NCBI GenBank assembly: GCA_005884195.1
Contig: VBBP01000056.1
Span: forward strand, 1 to 44,688
Direction: 5' to 3'
DNA from: Candidatus Bathyarchaeota archaeon
GTDB lineage: Archaea > Thermoproteota > Bathyarchaeia > 40CM-2-53-6
DNA: 44,688 bases
Part shown: positions 33,138 through 41,556 of the stretch, piece by piece
How positions within the stretch are numbered: position 1 is the stretch's first letter
Layout: the number at the start of each line of letters is the position of its first letter
Position numbers and translations under genes: made by a program
The notes under the pieces: generated by a model
Seen by the model: the letters and a program-made list of their open reading frames with translations, nothing else
Database searches by the model: none
Told to the model about the DNA's origin: nothing

Positions 33138-33192
33138 ACCATTACCTAAAGAGGCCCCATAGTTCAACCGACTGACTTTTCTGAAACCTCCT

Positions 33193-33478
33193 ATGTCCAC
33201 TCTACAGGAGGACCCACTGTTGCCTCGACTCGACAAGCATAGCCTTCAGACACTGGGGTTCGCGCTCATTGTCCTAGGAATCTTCCTGTTTATGCTCGGT
33301 CTTATCGGTGGCCCTTCCGGATCAGGCCCGTCTTGTCCACTCAACGGTTGCCCCCCTGGTCCATTGCCATGGTATTGGTGGCTGCCCGGGGCCTCGTTCT
33401 TTTTCTGGCATTACTCTCATCATTATAGGAATCATTTTGCTTATCGTCGCTCGAAGCATGAAACCAAAACAGGCGTGA
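33193..33478 (+). pseudogene. Two-helix membrane protein gene with a T-run frameshift
   Basis: From ATG 33193 the first 66 residues hold one membrane helix (LGFALIVLGIFLFMLGLIGG) and a loop rich in P, G, C and W. After the five T residues at 33400-33404 the frame loses sense, while the next frame gives a second helix (SGITLIIIGIILLIVARSMK, then PKQA) ending in TGA at 33476-33478. Removing one T joins them into about 94 residues. In the given sequence the first frame instead runs to a stop near 33531. Confidence 0.6.
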
Positions 33479-33672
33479 CTCAACGGCACAAAGGTTCGCC
33501 TATTCGTCTCCCAATCGTCTCGCCTTGCTAATTTGAATGAGATTGGATTATCCCCGAAAATCTGACGATCTATTTTTCTTGACTATGATAGCCCTGGATA
33601 GACATGTCTACCAGCTGAGTAGGAACTCTTTTATTTTGTGGGACAGCGGCTTGGTGTTGGGAAAATTAGGAT

Positions 33673-34338
33673 TTGCTGGCTACTATTCTAATCGGGATGA
33701 TGATCATGACGTCTCCGTTGAGCGCTGCGTCCTCCTCTCAGGTCATTCATTTCAGCGGCCTGATCGCTCCCGCCGCCTGGGGTGCTCCCTTTCAACCGCC
33801 CGGCTCCCCGCCCTCTCCCGGACCCGGCCCGTTCCCGCCCCCACCCCTGCTAGTGGTTCTGTTTCCAACAGAGGGTCAAATCATGACCGGCCAAGGCTCA
33901 GTTCAACACGGAATCTTCGTCACGTTGCTGGTCCTCATAACTGACCCGGTAACCCAGATCCCCATTCTCATCTTTGCAGGCAACTCTACGACCGCAAGCT
34001 TCCAGGTGGACCCTAGACTGACAACGGCGTCTCTGAGCGCGACCGTGCAAGGAATTGACCTCGTTTCGTTCAGTCCGAAGACGGTCACGATAACTGTCTC
34101 ATGGACGGCGACTGACCCACTCACTGGAACGCTCAACCCCATAGTTCGCACGACCATGGAGAGTAGGGTCCAGTTCAACGGCTTCTCATTCTTCCTCCAC
34201 GCTTCCAGCCAGATGAGGCTCGCGATCGCCTTTGGAACGCTGACAGTCGTGGGAGGACCGACGGTTCCACTGCCACCAACCCCCTCGGCTATTGCTAGAG
34301 CAGAGATTGGAACCCTTACCCGGACACCACTCGTTTAA
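33673..34338 (+). CDS. Secreted proline-rich protein, unknown
   Basis: 221 residues from a TTG. A signal peptide (LATILIGMMIMTSPLSA) is followed by a proline-rich stretch at about 40-57 and then a beta-rich domain of about 130 residues (PKTVTITVSWTATDPLTGTL, FNGFSFFLHASSQMRLAIAF). No cysteine and no known family. A TATA-like CTTTTATTTTG lies at 33629-33639, about 40 bases upstream. A T7 run 8 bases after the stop may end the transcript. It is probably exported. Confidence 0.55.
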   Translation: MLATILIGMMIMTSPLSAASSSQVIHFSGLIAPAAWGAPFQPPGSPPSPGPGPFPPPPLLVVLFPTEGQIMTGQGSVQHGIFVTLLVLITDPVTQIPILIFAGNSTTASFQVDPRLTTASLSATVQGIDLVSFSPKTVTITVSWTATDPLTGTLNPIVRTTMESRVQFNGFSFFLHASSQMRLAIAFGTLTVVGGPTVPLPPTPSAIARAEIGTLTRTPLV

Positions 34339-34346
34339 CTCCCTCC

Positions 34347-34353
34347 TTTTTTT
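34347..34353 (+). terminator. Poly-T terminator after the secreted protein gene
   Basis: Seven T residues lie eight bases after the stop at 34338, preceded by a C/T-rich stretch. A T-run without a hairpin is the usual archaeal termination signal. Confidence 0.4.
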
Positions 34354-34536
34354 CCGAGCCCCTTGTCTCAGTAGAGGACAGTCTGTCTGCCTAGAGCCGA
34401 GCAATCGTCTGCTTTTCATTGGACCTTAGAAAGGCCAGTGATCTAGAGCGATGGGCGGTCAAAATATCAGTAGCGAAGCTATGATCCTAAGGGCTTGAGG
34501 CGCCCCCGACCTACTGTTAAGGGATCTAGTCACACA

Positions 34537-34546
34537 GGTTTATTCC
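34537..34546 (+). promoter_or_regulatory. TATA-like box for the ABC exporter
   Basis: AGGTTTATTC lies 23-32 bases before the ATG at 34569, which would give a leaderless message. Confidence 0.45.
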
Positions 34547-34568
34547 ATCGATCCGCCGGATCAGTGGT

Positions 34569-36329
34569 ATGTTGAGGTCGAGTCCGCTAAAGCGAGCCTT
34601 TGAGGATCTTCGACCCTATCTTTGGCCAATCCTGGCCCTACTAGTAATATCACTGTCTGCAGTACCAACAGCGCTGATCTTTCCGCTCCCGATCAAGCTC
34701 TTGGTTGACAGCGTCCTCGGCTCTCAGCCTGTACCCGGATATCTTACAATATTCGTCGGATCACAAGTCTCCAAGAGTCTCGCTATTTCGCTGGCCATCA
34801 GCATACTCCTCGGAGCCGCAGTCCTGACCTATCTCCAAAACCTGGTGAATGTATGGTACAGCAACAAGGTCGGAAATCGGATGACGCTCGACGTGCGAGC
34901 CCGTCTATTCCGCCAGATGCAGCGTCTCTCGATCGCCTACCATGATACTATGGGGGCTTCAGACTCAGCGTATCGTACTCTGAACGATGCCCCGATGCTA
35001 CGATCGTTTGGAATCGACAACATTATTCCCCTAACCACGTCCATCCTTACTCTCGCCGCGATGATTCTCGTCATGGTCTATCTGGACTGGCAGCTTGCAC
35101 TGATCGCACTGCTCGTCTCACCCCTGATGTTTATTCTGACCGTGGCATTCCGGCCACGGATACGCGCCGGATGGCGAAAGTATAGGGCTTCTGAGAGCGC
35201 CGCTATGGAGGTGGCGCAAGAGAGCCTAAGCGCCTCCAGACTTGTAAAATCATACGGCCAGGAAGAGCGAAAGAACCAGCAACTAGTCTCTCATTACAGC
35301 GAGAGCTTGTCTGCGCAGCTCAAGGTCCAGGTGGACAGCGCCTTCTACAGCCTACTAGTAGGCGTTGTCACCGCGTCCGGTCTCGCGGCTGTCCTCTACA
35401 TCGGCATCGGCCACGTTCAAGCAGGCATCCTAACCCTTGGAAGCCTTCTAGTCGTCAACTACTACGTGACACAGCTCTACACTCCCCTGAGGAACGTAGG
35501 CGCGTCAATACTCGATATTCAGATGTCGTTGACCGGAGTAGAAAGATATCGGGCGGTACTCGACGAGAAACCTGACGTACCCGAATCACCGAACGCACTT
35601 TCCCTCGCGAGAGCTAAAGGCCAGATCGCTTTTCGGAAAGTATCATTCGAGTACACAAAAGATCATCCAGTACTCCAAGACGTATCTTTCACATTGTCAT
35701 CTGGCAGCTGTCTCGGCGTGGTCGGACCAACCGGTTCAGGCAAGACCACACTCTCAACCCTCATGCTACGCCTCTTCGACCCCACCGAGGGGCCGATCAC
35801 TCTGGACGATATCGATCTGAGAGATTACAAGCTGGCCGATCTCCGAAACCAGTTTGCGGTGGTACACCAGGAGACTGTACTCTTCTCAACGACCGTAGCG
35901 GAGAACATCCGGTTCGCCAGGCCCAGCGCAACCCTCGACGAGGTTATTGCAGCAGCAAACGCCGCGAAAGCCCACGACTTCATCACAAGCCTGCCCAATG
36001 GATACGACACGTTAGTCGGTGAGCGAGGAATGAAGCTGTCTGGGGGAGAGCGTCAGCGCATATCACTAGCTCGCGCATTTCTCAAGAACGCGCCCATCCT
36101 CATACTCGATGAGCCTACCAGCTCACTGGACGTTCATACCGAATCCGCAATCCTAGATACAATCCAAGAGCTGATGAAGGACAGGACCACTCTCATGATC
36201 GCCCATCGCCCTAGTACTCTGAGGAACTGTAACATGATTCTGATGATCGAAAACGGCCGAGTGACCCGAATGACCACTGAAGTCGAGTCGGTAATCTCTG
36301 GCATGCAAGCGACAGGTGTGCAGACGTGA
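34569..36329 (+). CDS. ABC exporter half-transporter (membrane domain + ATPase)
   Basis: 586 residues. Residues about 15-330 are a six-helix exporter domain. The ATPase follows with Walker A GPTGSGKTT at 386-394, signature LSGGERQR at 490-497 and Walker B ILILDEP at 510-516. The layout is that of MsbA/multidrug half-transporters that work as dimers in the cytoplasmic membrane. The Q-loop (VVHQETVLFS) and H-loop (MIAHRPS) are present, so it should be active. Substrate unknown. It appears to be a single-gene unit with its own promoter. Confidence 0.92.
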   Translation: MLRSSPLKRAFEDLRPYLWPILALLVISLSAVPTALIFPLPIKLLVDSVLGSQPVPGYLTIFVGSQVSKSLAISLAISILLGAAVLTYLQNLVNVWYSNKVGNRMTLDVRARLFRQMQRLSIAYHDTMGASDSAYRTLNDAPMLRSFGIDNIIPLTTSILTLAAMILVMVYLDWQLALIALLVSPLMFILTVAFRPRIRAGWRKYRASESAAMEVAQESLSASRLVKSYGQEERKNQQLVSHYSESLSAQLKVQVDSAFYSLLVGVVTASGLAAVLYIGIGHVQAGILTLGSLLVVNYYVTQLYTPLRNVGASILDIQMSLTGVERYRAVLDEKPDVPESPNALSLARAKGQIAFRKVSFEYTKDHPVLQDVSFTLSSGSCLGVVGPTGSGKTTLSTLMLRLFDPTEGPITLDDIDLRDYKLADLRNQFAVVHQETVLFSTTVAENIRFARPSATLDEVIAAANAAKAHDFITSLPNGYDTLVGERGMKLSGGERQRISLARAFLKNAPILILDEPTSSLDVHTESAILDTIQELMKDRTTLMIAHRPSTLRNCNMILMIENGRVTRMTTEVESVISGMQATGVQT

Positions 36330-36654
36330 TGATGCTGGCGGCGATGGGGCGGAACTGGTCTCAGCTGGAGAGGTGGAAAAATCTCCTTCCCTGAACGAGC
36401 TAACCGTTTAGAGATAAGATGCGAAGTCCGTAGCTCTAGCAGCCCTTCTTGGCCGCCCTCAGGGCGTTATGATGATGGCTTCCTGAATCGGCACTGGAGA
36501 CCAGGACAAACAGAACGTACCGCGGGGAACCGGAATACTGGCAAACGGTGGATCGTTTCCAATCATTTCGCTTTGAGGCTCATGGACCAGACCGAATGAA
36601 AGGGCCTGAACTAGACCTCATCTTCTGCTAAGGTGTTGCTAACCACCCTAGAAG
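36330..36654. other. Intergenic stretch between the ABC exporter and the DUF6659-like gene
   Basis: No gene is convincing in these 325 bases. A small perfect dyad CGCCCT-C-AGGGCG lies near 36454-36466. It has no T-run and no obvious partner. Confidence 0.3.
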
Positions 36655-37098
36655 CTACTTGGATGTGTGACTGCTTTCTCTGACGAGGTCGAACTTTGTC
36701 ATTATTTTCAGTATCAGATAGTCTGTGTCCGCTGAACGATCGAGTGAGAGGCCGAGAGACCGGTTTGGAGATAGGGGAACCGTCACCATCTTCAACCCGC
36801 GGTGTGTGACGCATATACATTCTGTGCTTCCGAACAATTGGTCGGTCTGTCTGGCCATTTCCGTAACCATTCTCACCCAAAACCCAATTTTCTTCCGGAG
36901 GTCACTGCTCTGGCTAAGGATGTTCTTCGTCCTCGCCGATTCCGCGTAGCCCGTAACTTCCGCCTCTTCTATGAAGGCGGCGACCCTAACTGCCGTATCC
37001 AACTCTAGAATCTGTCTGCAAACCTCGTTATCATCCGGGGTTTTCTCCATTGAAAGGCTCTCCGGCTCGGACCTTCGGCCGACATTCTGGACTGGCAA
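36655..37098 (-). CDS. DUF6659-like protein
   Basis: 147 residues from a TTG; an ATG at 37050 would remove 16. The order of features matches a family I know from Nitrososphaeria: an opening VCRQILELDTAVRVAAFIEE, a middle stretch around a helix KKIGFWVRMVTEMARQTDQL, then a strand MVTVPLSPNRSLGLSL and an ending DYLILKIMTKF. The fold looks like a profilin/roadblock-type alpha/beta sandwich. Its role is not established. It is divergent from KaiC-like module 2 by about 205 bases, as the orphan helical gene is from module 1. Confidence 0.5.
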   Translation of the reverse strand: MPVQNVGRRSEPESLSMEKTPDDNEVCRQILELDTAVRVAAFIEEAEVTGYAESARTKNILSQSSDLRKKIGFWVRMVTEMARQTDQLFGSTECICVTHRGLKMVTVPLSPNRSLGLSLDRSADTDYLILKIMTKFDLVRESSHTSK

Positions 37099-37303
37099 CG
37101 CTGACCCCTTGAGGCCCTCTTCTCACTTTTTCTTTATCGTACCCTCCTCGGATGCAAAGAGTTACACATCAAGCCCGAGAGATCGATTAGAAACGCCGAC
37201 TACTTCCACGTCCCCAAATCTATCCTGCAACAGTAACGAGATAGTTAAGCGCAGCTGGAATGGGTTTGCATTAACTCGCTAGAACTCTTCGGTACTTCTT
37301 TGG

Positions 37304-37645
37304 ATGCGAAATGTGTTGGATGTCAAAACGGGTTTCGCCAGTGCATTTCAAGCGTCAGTTAGGGACGGACTGCGCAATACCCTCGGAGAAACAGTCATGC
37401 TAACACTCGTGCCGCTTCTCAAACAGTCCCTTCAGACGTACGCTGAAAAGCCTAGCGAGTTTCACCGTGACCTCCAGTTCTATTTCGGATTCGGAGCATT
37501 GACATTGGAGAGGATGATAGTGAAAGAGCTCTTTCACAAGTTGAATCTCAGCTACCCGTCGGGCAGCGAACTCGACTTCGAAACCTGTATCGGACTTGCA
37601 AGGAAGGATCTAACCTTGCTCAACAAAGGAGTCGCACAATACTGA
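37304..37645 (+). CDS. KaiC-like module 2, gene 1: small helical protein
   Basis: 113 residues from an ATG, homologous over most of its length to the first gene of module 1 and to the orphan at 9810. Shared signature: P-x-E-F-x-R-D/E-L-Q, F-G-x-G-A-x-x-L-E-R-x-I-V-K-D/E-L-(F/Y)-x-K-L, then D-F/Y-E. It lacks the disordered N-terminal region of module 1. Its TGA overlaps the presumed CTG start of the next gene by two bases. Confidence 0.75.
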   Translation: MRNVLDVKTGFASAFQASVRDGLRNTLGETVMLTLVPLLKQSLQTYAEKPSEFHRDLQFYFGFGALTLERMIVKELFHKLNLSYPSGSELDFETCIGLARKDLTLLNKGVAQY

Positions 37646-37941
37646 CCACAGAAAACAAACTCATCCAGGCTCTACTCTCGAGAGAGGTCAAGGGAGACCT
37701 TCTCGTCCTCTTCCACAAGAACCCGGGGCTCATCGACACCATTGATGGCGTCGCGCGCCGGATCAGGAGAACAGCGACCCTCGCCGAGCCTGACGTCAGA
37801 GAGCCGGTGAGTCTGGGCGTATTGAACGAAAAGAAGATTGGAGAGTCAGAGGTCCTGTTCCTAGACCGCAAGAAAGACAGAGAACTTCTCGAATCATTAG
37901 CGAACCATCTCAAAACCGTCAAGATGCGTGGAGCGAATTGA
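37642..37941 (+). CDS. KaiC-like module 2, gene 2: winged-helix protein with non-standard start
   Basis: The frame 37642-37941 codes for 99 residues closely matching the winged-helix protein of module 1: KGDLLVLFHKNPGLIDTIDG, VARRIRR, ESEVLFLDRKKDRELLESLA, NHLKTV. No ATG, GTG or TTG precedes the conserved part; the codon at the place of the module 1 ATG is CTG (ACTGACC against AATGAGC). It may start at CTG, be made by read-through or coupling, or be losing function. Its middle (TLAEPDVREPVSL) diverges where module 1 has the recognition helix, including a proline in the middle of it. It ends in a TTGA overlap with the ATPase gene. Confidence 0.6.
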   Translation: MTTENKLIQALLSREVKGDLLVLFHKNPGLIDTIDGVARRIRRTATLAEPDVREPVSLGVLNEKKIGESEVLFLDRKKDRELLESLANHLKTVKMRGAN

Positions 37942-38789
37942 GCTTTCCAGCTTCAAGAACGGGAACCTCGGGGTTCGACCAGTTATTCTCGACCAGATCC
38001 GGGGAACTCGTTCGGGTGAAAACTGGAATTCGTGAGCTCGACGAGATGCTCAGGGGAGGGTTCATGCCGGGTGACGCTGTCATGATCGCTGGAAGCGCCG
38101 GCATGGGAAAGACAACTCTCGGTCTACAATACCTTGTCAACGGGATCAGGCTTGGAGAGCCTGGTGTCTACGTGACCTTCGAAGAGCTTCCCGACCAGAT
38201 CTACCGGGATGCTAGAAATTTTGGATGGGACCTCCGAAAGATGGAAGAGGAGGGTAAGTTCCGGGTAGTCTGCACTTCCCCAGATCTCATGCTGGAGTCC
38301 GATAAAGACAGTTTGCTGGACGATGTTCTCCAGGACGTTCAGCCTAGAAGAATTGTGATCGACTCCCTCAGCCACCTTGAGATGTTCGTGGAGAAGGCTG
38401 CCATGAGAAAGGAGACCTACAGGCTGATAATGCATCTCAAGACCAGAGGTGTCAGTTCTCTACTACTTTGGGAGTCTCCCCAGATAAGCGGCCCATCATT
38501 CGCAGTAACCGATGCGGGGCTAAGTTTTCTAGTCGACTGCATCGTAGCGCTCAAGCCTGTTGAGATCGAGTCGTCCCTGCGCAAAGCTCTGGTTATACTG
38601 AAAATGAGGGGAAGCGACCATGACAAGAGGCTGCGAGAGTACGAGATAACGCCTGAGGGCCTCAAAGTCTCAGCCCCCTTCACAGAGTACGAGGGGCTCA
38701 TGTCAGGATCTCCTAGGAGGTCTATTACCGAAGATGCTGCTAATAGCTGGGCCTTGGCCTTTGCGAAAAACAAACAGAAACATTCCTGA
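37938..38789 (+). CDS. KaiC-like module 2, gene 3: single-domain KaiC/RAD55-type ATPase
   Basis: 283 residues from a TTG overlapping the previous stop (TTGA). Walker A GSAGMGKTT, VTFEELP with the catalytic glutamates, and Walker B IVIDSLSH are all intact. By eye about three-quarters of positions are identical to the module 1 ATPase up to residue 255, including the nearly unchanged stretch VEIESSLRKALVILKMRGSD. The last 28 residues differ, and these tails may decide partner choice. It overlaps the next gene by up to 56 bases. Confidence 0.88.
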   Translation: MSFPASRTGTSGFDQLFSTRSGELVRVKTGIRELDEMLRGGFMPGDAVMIAGSAGMGKTTLGLQYLVNGIRLGEPGVYVTFEELPDQIYRDARNFGWDLRKMEEEGKFRVVCTSPDLMLESDKDSLLDDVLQDVQPRRIVIDSLSHLEMFVEKAAMRKETYRLIMHLKTRGVSSLLLWESPQISGPSFAVTDAGLSFLVDCIVALKPVEIESSLRKALVILKMRGSDHDKRLREYEITPEGLKVSAPFTEYEGLMSGSPRRSITEDAANSWALAFAKNKQKHS

Positions 38790-39642
38790 GCCTGACCCAA
38801 CGGGACACTTGCCCACCGCTGAGGGGCATCTTCCTTCAGTCTGGAAACCGAGCCGTATAGGAGCAGTTCCCCTGCCGGTCTTCGTAGGGCTCGTCGCAAT
38901 CTTTGACATCATCCTTCCCCCACCCGCGCAACTTGGCTCGGGGCTGAGGTTTGAACCAGCCTACCTTAACGCCATTCTGTACACGCTTTTCGTCTCTCTC
39001 ACATCTTTCCTAGTGGCCTACATATCCTTGAAGAGTTATTTGCAAACCGGTTCAATCGTCCTCTTACTGTTGGGCAGTGCTTCGCTTGCCTTGGGCTCCA
39101 CATCGATTCTTGGCACTTGGCTAGCAAATCTTCCCGGAGAGCTAAATGCAGGGATCACCATTGTGAATACGGGAGCCCTCTGCGCGTCCATATTTCACCT
39201 GGCAGGTGGGAGCTTAACTACCACTGGCACATCCCTGGAAAGCGGACCCAGGGTCCGGAAGCCCCTCTCGCTCGTAGCCTATACCGGGGTTCTATCTTTC
39301 ACGACGCTATTCACTATAGCATCTTTGGAGAGCCTTGTCCCCTTGTTCTTTGTTCTCGGTGTCGGGCAGACTCCGCTGAGGATGGCAGTCGTGGGATCAT
39401 CAGCAGCCCTATTCGCGGTTTCCTCAATCCTCTTCGCAAAACTGTGCTTCTCATCCAAGTCCGACACCCTCTACTGGTACTTCTTGGCCCTAGGAATGAC
39501 GGCCGTGGGAACTCTCGCGATCTTTTTTGGCAGAGCCCCTGGAGACCCGATCTCGTGGACGGGAAGGGCTGCGCAGTTCCTCGGCGGCTTCTACTTTCTG
39601 AAAGCTGTTCTGACTGCGTTTAGAAGGCCACATCCGAGGTAG
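38734..39642 (+). CDS. KaiC-like module 2, gene 4: multi-pass membrane protein resembling kinase sensor domains
   Basis: Up to 302 residues from ATG 38734, which lies inside the ATPase gene. The first 45 residues are not conserved-looking, so a start at TTG 38810 or later is possible. About eight membrane helices follow. The pattern (AYLNAILYTLFVSLTSFLVA, LLLLGSASLALGSTSIL, N-x-G-I-T-I-V-N-T-G) resembles the membrane sensor regions found before archaeal histidine kinases (MASE3-like), but no kinase follows. It probably passes a membrane signal to the KaiC-like ATPase. Confidence 0.6.
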   Translation: MLLIAGPWPLRKTNRNIPEPDPTGHLPTAEGHLPSVWKPSRIGAVPLPVFVGLVAIFDIILPPPAQLGSGLRFEPAYLNAILYTLFVSLTSFLVAYISLKSYLQTGSIVLLLLGSASLALGSTSILGTWLANLPGELNAGITIVNTGALCASIFHLAGGSLTTTGTSLESGPRVRKPLSLVAYTGVLSFTTLFTIASLESLVPLFFVLGVGQTPLRMAVVGSSAALFAVSSILFAKLCFSSKSDTLYWYFLALGMTAVGTLAIFFGRAPGDPISWTGRAAQFLGGFYFLKAVLTAFRRPHPR

Positions 39643-39909
39643 CCCCCTATTCTTCGGTGACCGCGGACCGTGTCGAAGATCGTTGAGTGATTCCGCTTAT
39701 GCGAACTAATCGACCCCACTCTGTGGGCTGTTTGGCGCGATTCGCGGGATACCGCGCGTCCAAGATAGATCGAATCAGATGTCCGTCATTCAGGTAGAGC
39801 GGTCCCTTAGACGGGAACCGAATCTCGGGTCAAGTTCCCTCCCCGTCGCAAGGCGGCAGTTCGAATCTCCTCAGCTACCCCGAGGTCGAACATACCATGC
39901 CGGTCTGGC

Positions 39910-40410
39910 CTACTGAGCAACGCTCCCAAAACCAACTTGAAGCACGACCGAGTAGTGGTGACCAGAACGTTGAGTTACCGTAAACGTGAAGAGGTTCCCC
40001 CGTCCCGTGACGACTTTTATTGTGTATTGGTATCCGCTTGTGAAGGTGAATGCTGAACCATGGAGAGTGCACTGTGCACAACTCGAACCGACACTGAATG
40101 TCGTTGTCATAACGCTGTTCGGGGCTATGGACGGACCGCTCCAGTTTGTGAGCGCGTATTCGTTACCGCCGGGGTCTGTGACGTAGTAAGTTGTTAGGAT
40201 TGCAGTTCCGTTGCCATCGTTAAACAGATCGACCTTTACCTGCGTAGAGTTTTGGAATGCGTTGGAAATCGAGTTTATGTTTTCCGTGTAAGTCGCTGCC
40301 CGCGCAGGGGTGGACGGGGAGGTTGGCGGAGCGTTGAGTGCTCCAGTTGCCAAGACGATTGCCCCTACCGCGATTGCGCTTACGAGTATCGCAATTACCT
40401 TCGTATTCAT
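39910..40410 (-). CDS. Small secreted protein with one CxxC beta-domain
   Basis: 166 residues from an ATG. A signal peptide or anchor (VIAILVSAIAVGAIVLATGA) is followed by a single copy of the domain found twice at the C-terminus of the protein at 29189: YYVTDPGGNEYALTNWSGPS, I-A-P-N, C-A-Q-C, F-T-S-G-Y-Q-Y-T-I. The two cysteines could form a disulfide or, as a pair in a dimer, bind metal. It is likely exported and perhaps anchored by its N-terminus. Function unknown. Confidence 0.6.
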   Translation of the reverse strand: MNTKVIAILVSAIAVGAIVLATGALNAPPTSPSTPARAATYTENINSISNAFQNSTQVKVDLFNDGNGTAILTTYYVTDPGGNEYALTNWSGPSIAPNSVMTTTFSVGSSCAQCTLHGSAFTFTSGYQYTIKVVTGRGNLFTFTVTQRSGHHYSVVLQVGFGSVAQ

Positions 40411-40585
40411 TTTCCATGCTTCTCTGGCTCATGAGCTTGACGTATTCAATCGTCTTGTAACTTGGCATTCCCACGCTGTCCATTAATCGCGCTCGAAGGC
40501 TCCCGTTCCCAAAGACCCTTCGCCCAGAGTCTTCTGGTGGGCAAGCATATCTAGAGCCCAGTTTAACGTGAAAGGAATACTTTCC

Positions 40586-40738
40586 TCAATGGGAACGGAA
40601 CCTTCGCAGTTTCTTGAGTTCGTCCCTCTTCGGATAATCTTCCTCGCAGAGCCAGAACGTCGCGAAGGTGGATTCCTCGCTCTGAATTATTCGAGTGCCT
40701 GGCTCTCCACACCACACACAGTTTCGCTCGCCCATCAT
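40586..40738 (-). CDS. Small CxxC protein, unknown
   Basis: I choose the ATG at 40738, preceded by GGAAGG on the minus strand; a TTG at 40774 would add 12 residues. The 50-residue product has CVWCG near the N-terminus, a third cysteine in FWLCEEDYP, and a basic C-terminus (DELKKLRRFRSH). A three-cysteine plus histidine or acid zinc site is possible. No family is recognised. Confidence 0.45.
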   Translation of the reverse strand: MMGERNCVWCGEPGTRIIQSEESTFATFWLCEEDYPKRDELKKLRRFRSH

Positions 40739-40867
40739 CTTCCTTCCATACGCTATACTGGAGATTGGTGACAAAGGCTCTCTGTCACCCTCGACCCGGA
40801 CTCCTTTGACCCTAATGCACGGTAACGAGATTTCTCTCTCATCTTTTCGATAGAACGGGGTCGGTCG

Positions 40868-40878
40868 GCTTTATCTAG
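40868..40878 (+). promoter_or_regulatory. TATA box for the reductase gene
   Basis: GGCTTTATCTA lies 35-45 bases before the TTG at 40913 and gives a short leader. Confidence 0.45.
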
Positions 40879-40912
40879 CGAGAAACAGCAACGCGCCGAC
40901 AGTGATCGAAGC

Positions 40913-41494
40913 TTGGCTCGAAAGATCACCGTGAACATGTACATGACCCTTGACGGGTACGGCGAGTTTCCCAAGTATCCTGGGTCAGACGTTCCGCGGA
41001 AGGAACCCAGTGAGGGATTCATCGACATGTGGATCAACCGGTATGATTCGGTGGACACGATCGTGTACGGTCGACGGTCATACGAAGGCCACGTGGCCGT
41101 CCACTCCGAAGCGGCGAGGAAGAAATCCGATCCAGAGTACATGTTCGAGTTCTCACGCTTCCTAGACCGTACTCAGAAGATCGTCCTCTCTCATTACCTC
41201 AAGAAGACAAGATGGCAGAACACCAGGATCATGAAAGGAAACCTCAATCGAATCGTCGCACGTCTAAAACGAGAACCGGGAAAGGACATCATCGTAGACG
41301 CAGGCCCCTCGCTCGTCCATGAGTTCATCCAGCGCGGTCTGGCCGATGACTACAGAATCGAAGTATGGCCGGTCATCCTCGGACACGGGAACCATTACTG
41401 GGGTCCGATGTTCAAACAGCAGACTCTGAAGCTCCTCTCGGTCAAGACCCTCAAGAACGGCGAGCTGATGTTGCACTACGAGACAGTCCGATAG
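40913..41494 (+). CDS. RibD C-terminal/dihydrofolate reductase-like protein
   Basis: 193 residues from a TTG. It has the RibD-C/DHFR fold markers: opening ITVNMYMTLDGYGEFPKYPG, then DTIVYGRRSYEG, DIIVDAGPSLVHEFIQRGL (NADPH region) and IEVWPVILGHG. Such stand-alone proteins are NADPH-dependent reductases of uncertain substrate, usually not true folate reductases. It is intact and alone. Confidence 0.8.
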   Translation: MARKITVNMYMTLDGYGEFPKYPGSDVPRKEPSEGFIDMWINRYDSVDTIVYGRRSYEGHVAVHSEAARKKSDPEYMFEFSRFLDRTQKIVLSHYLKKTRWQNTRIMKGNLNRIVARLKREPGKDIIVDAGPSLVHEFIQRGLADDYRIEVWPVILGHGNHYWGPMFKQQTLKLLSVKTLKNGELMLHYETVR

Positions 41495-41556
41495 TAGATG
41501 CGGCGATAGCCCCCCGGGGATTCCATCCTCGGACTAGGCGCGCTTTTTGCGGGACG

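Noticed and set aside
32936-33142. A 68-residue minus-strand frame whose first residues resemble those at 31564-31602
   Set aside because: The likeness comes from the DNA direct repeat, and the frame overlaps the start of the MFS gene in another phase.
33537-33944. A 135-residue forward frame
   Set aside because: It overlaps the secreted protein gene in another phase and lacks any protein-like pattern; the signal peptide frame is the better choice.
36454-36466. A small perfect dyad CGCCCT-C-AGGGCG
   Set aside because: Too short to stand out in 44 kb, with no T-run and no partner gene nearby.
39783-39890. tRNA-like pieces: a GGTAGAGC D-arm-like stretch, a hairpin CGGTCCC...GGGAACCG, and a GTTCGAAT T-loop-like stretch
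   Set aside because: The T-stem has a C-C mismatch, no acceptor stem pairs with the 3' stretch, and the spacing does not fit one tRNA even with a variable arm. At best a remnant; a covariance-model scan (tRNAscan-SE) would decide.
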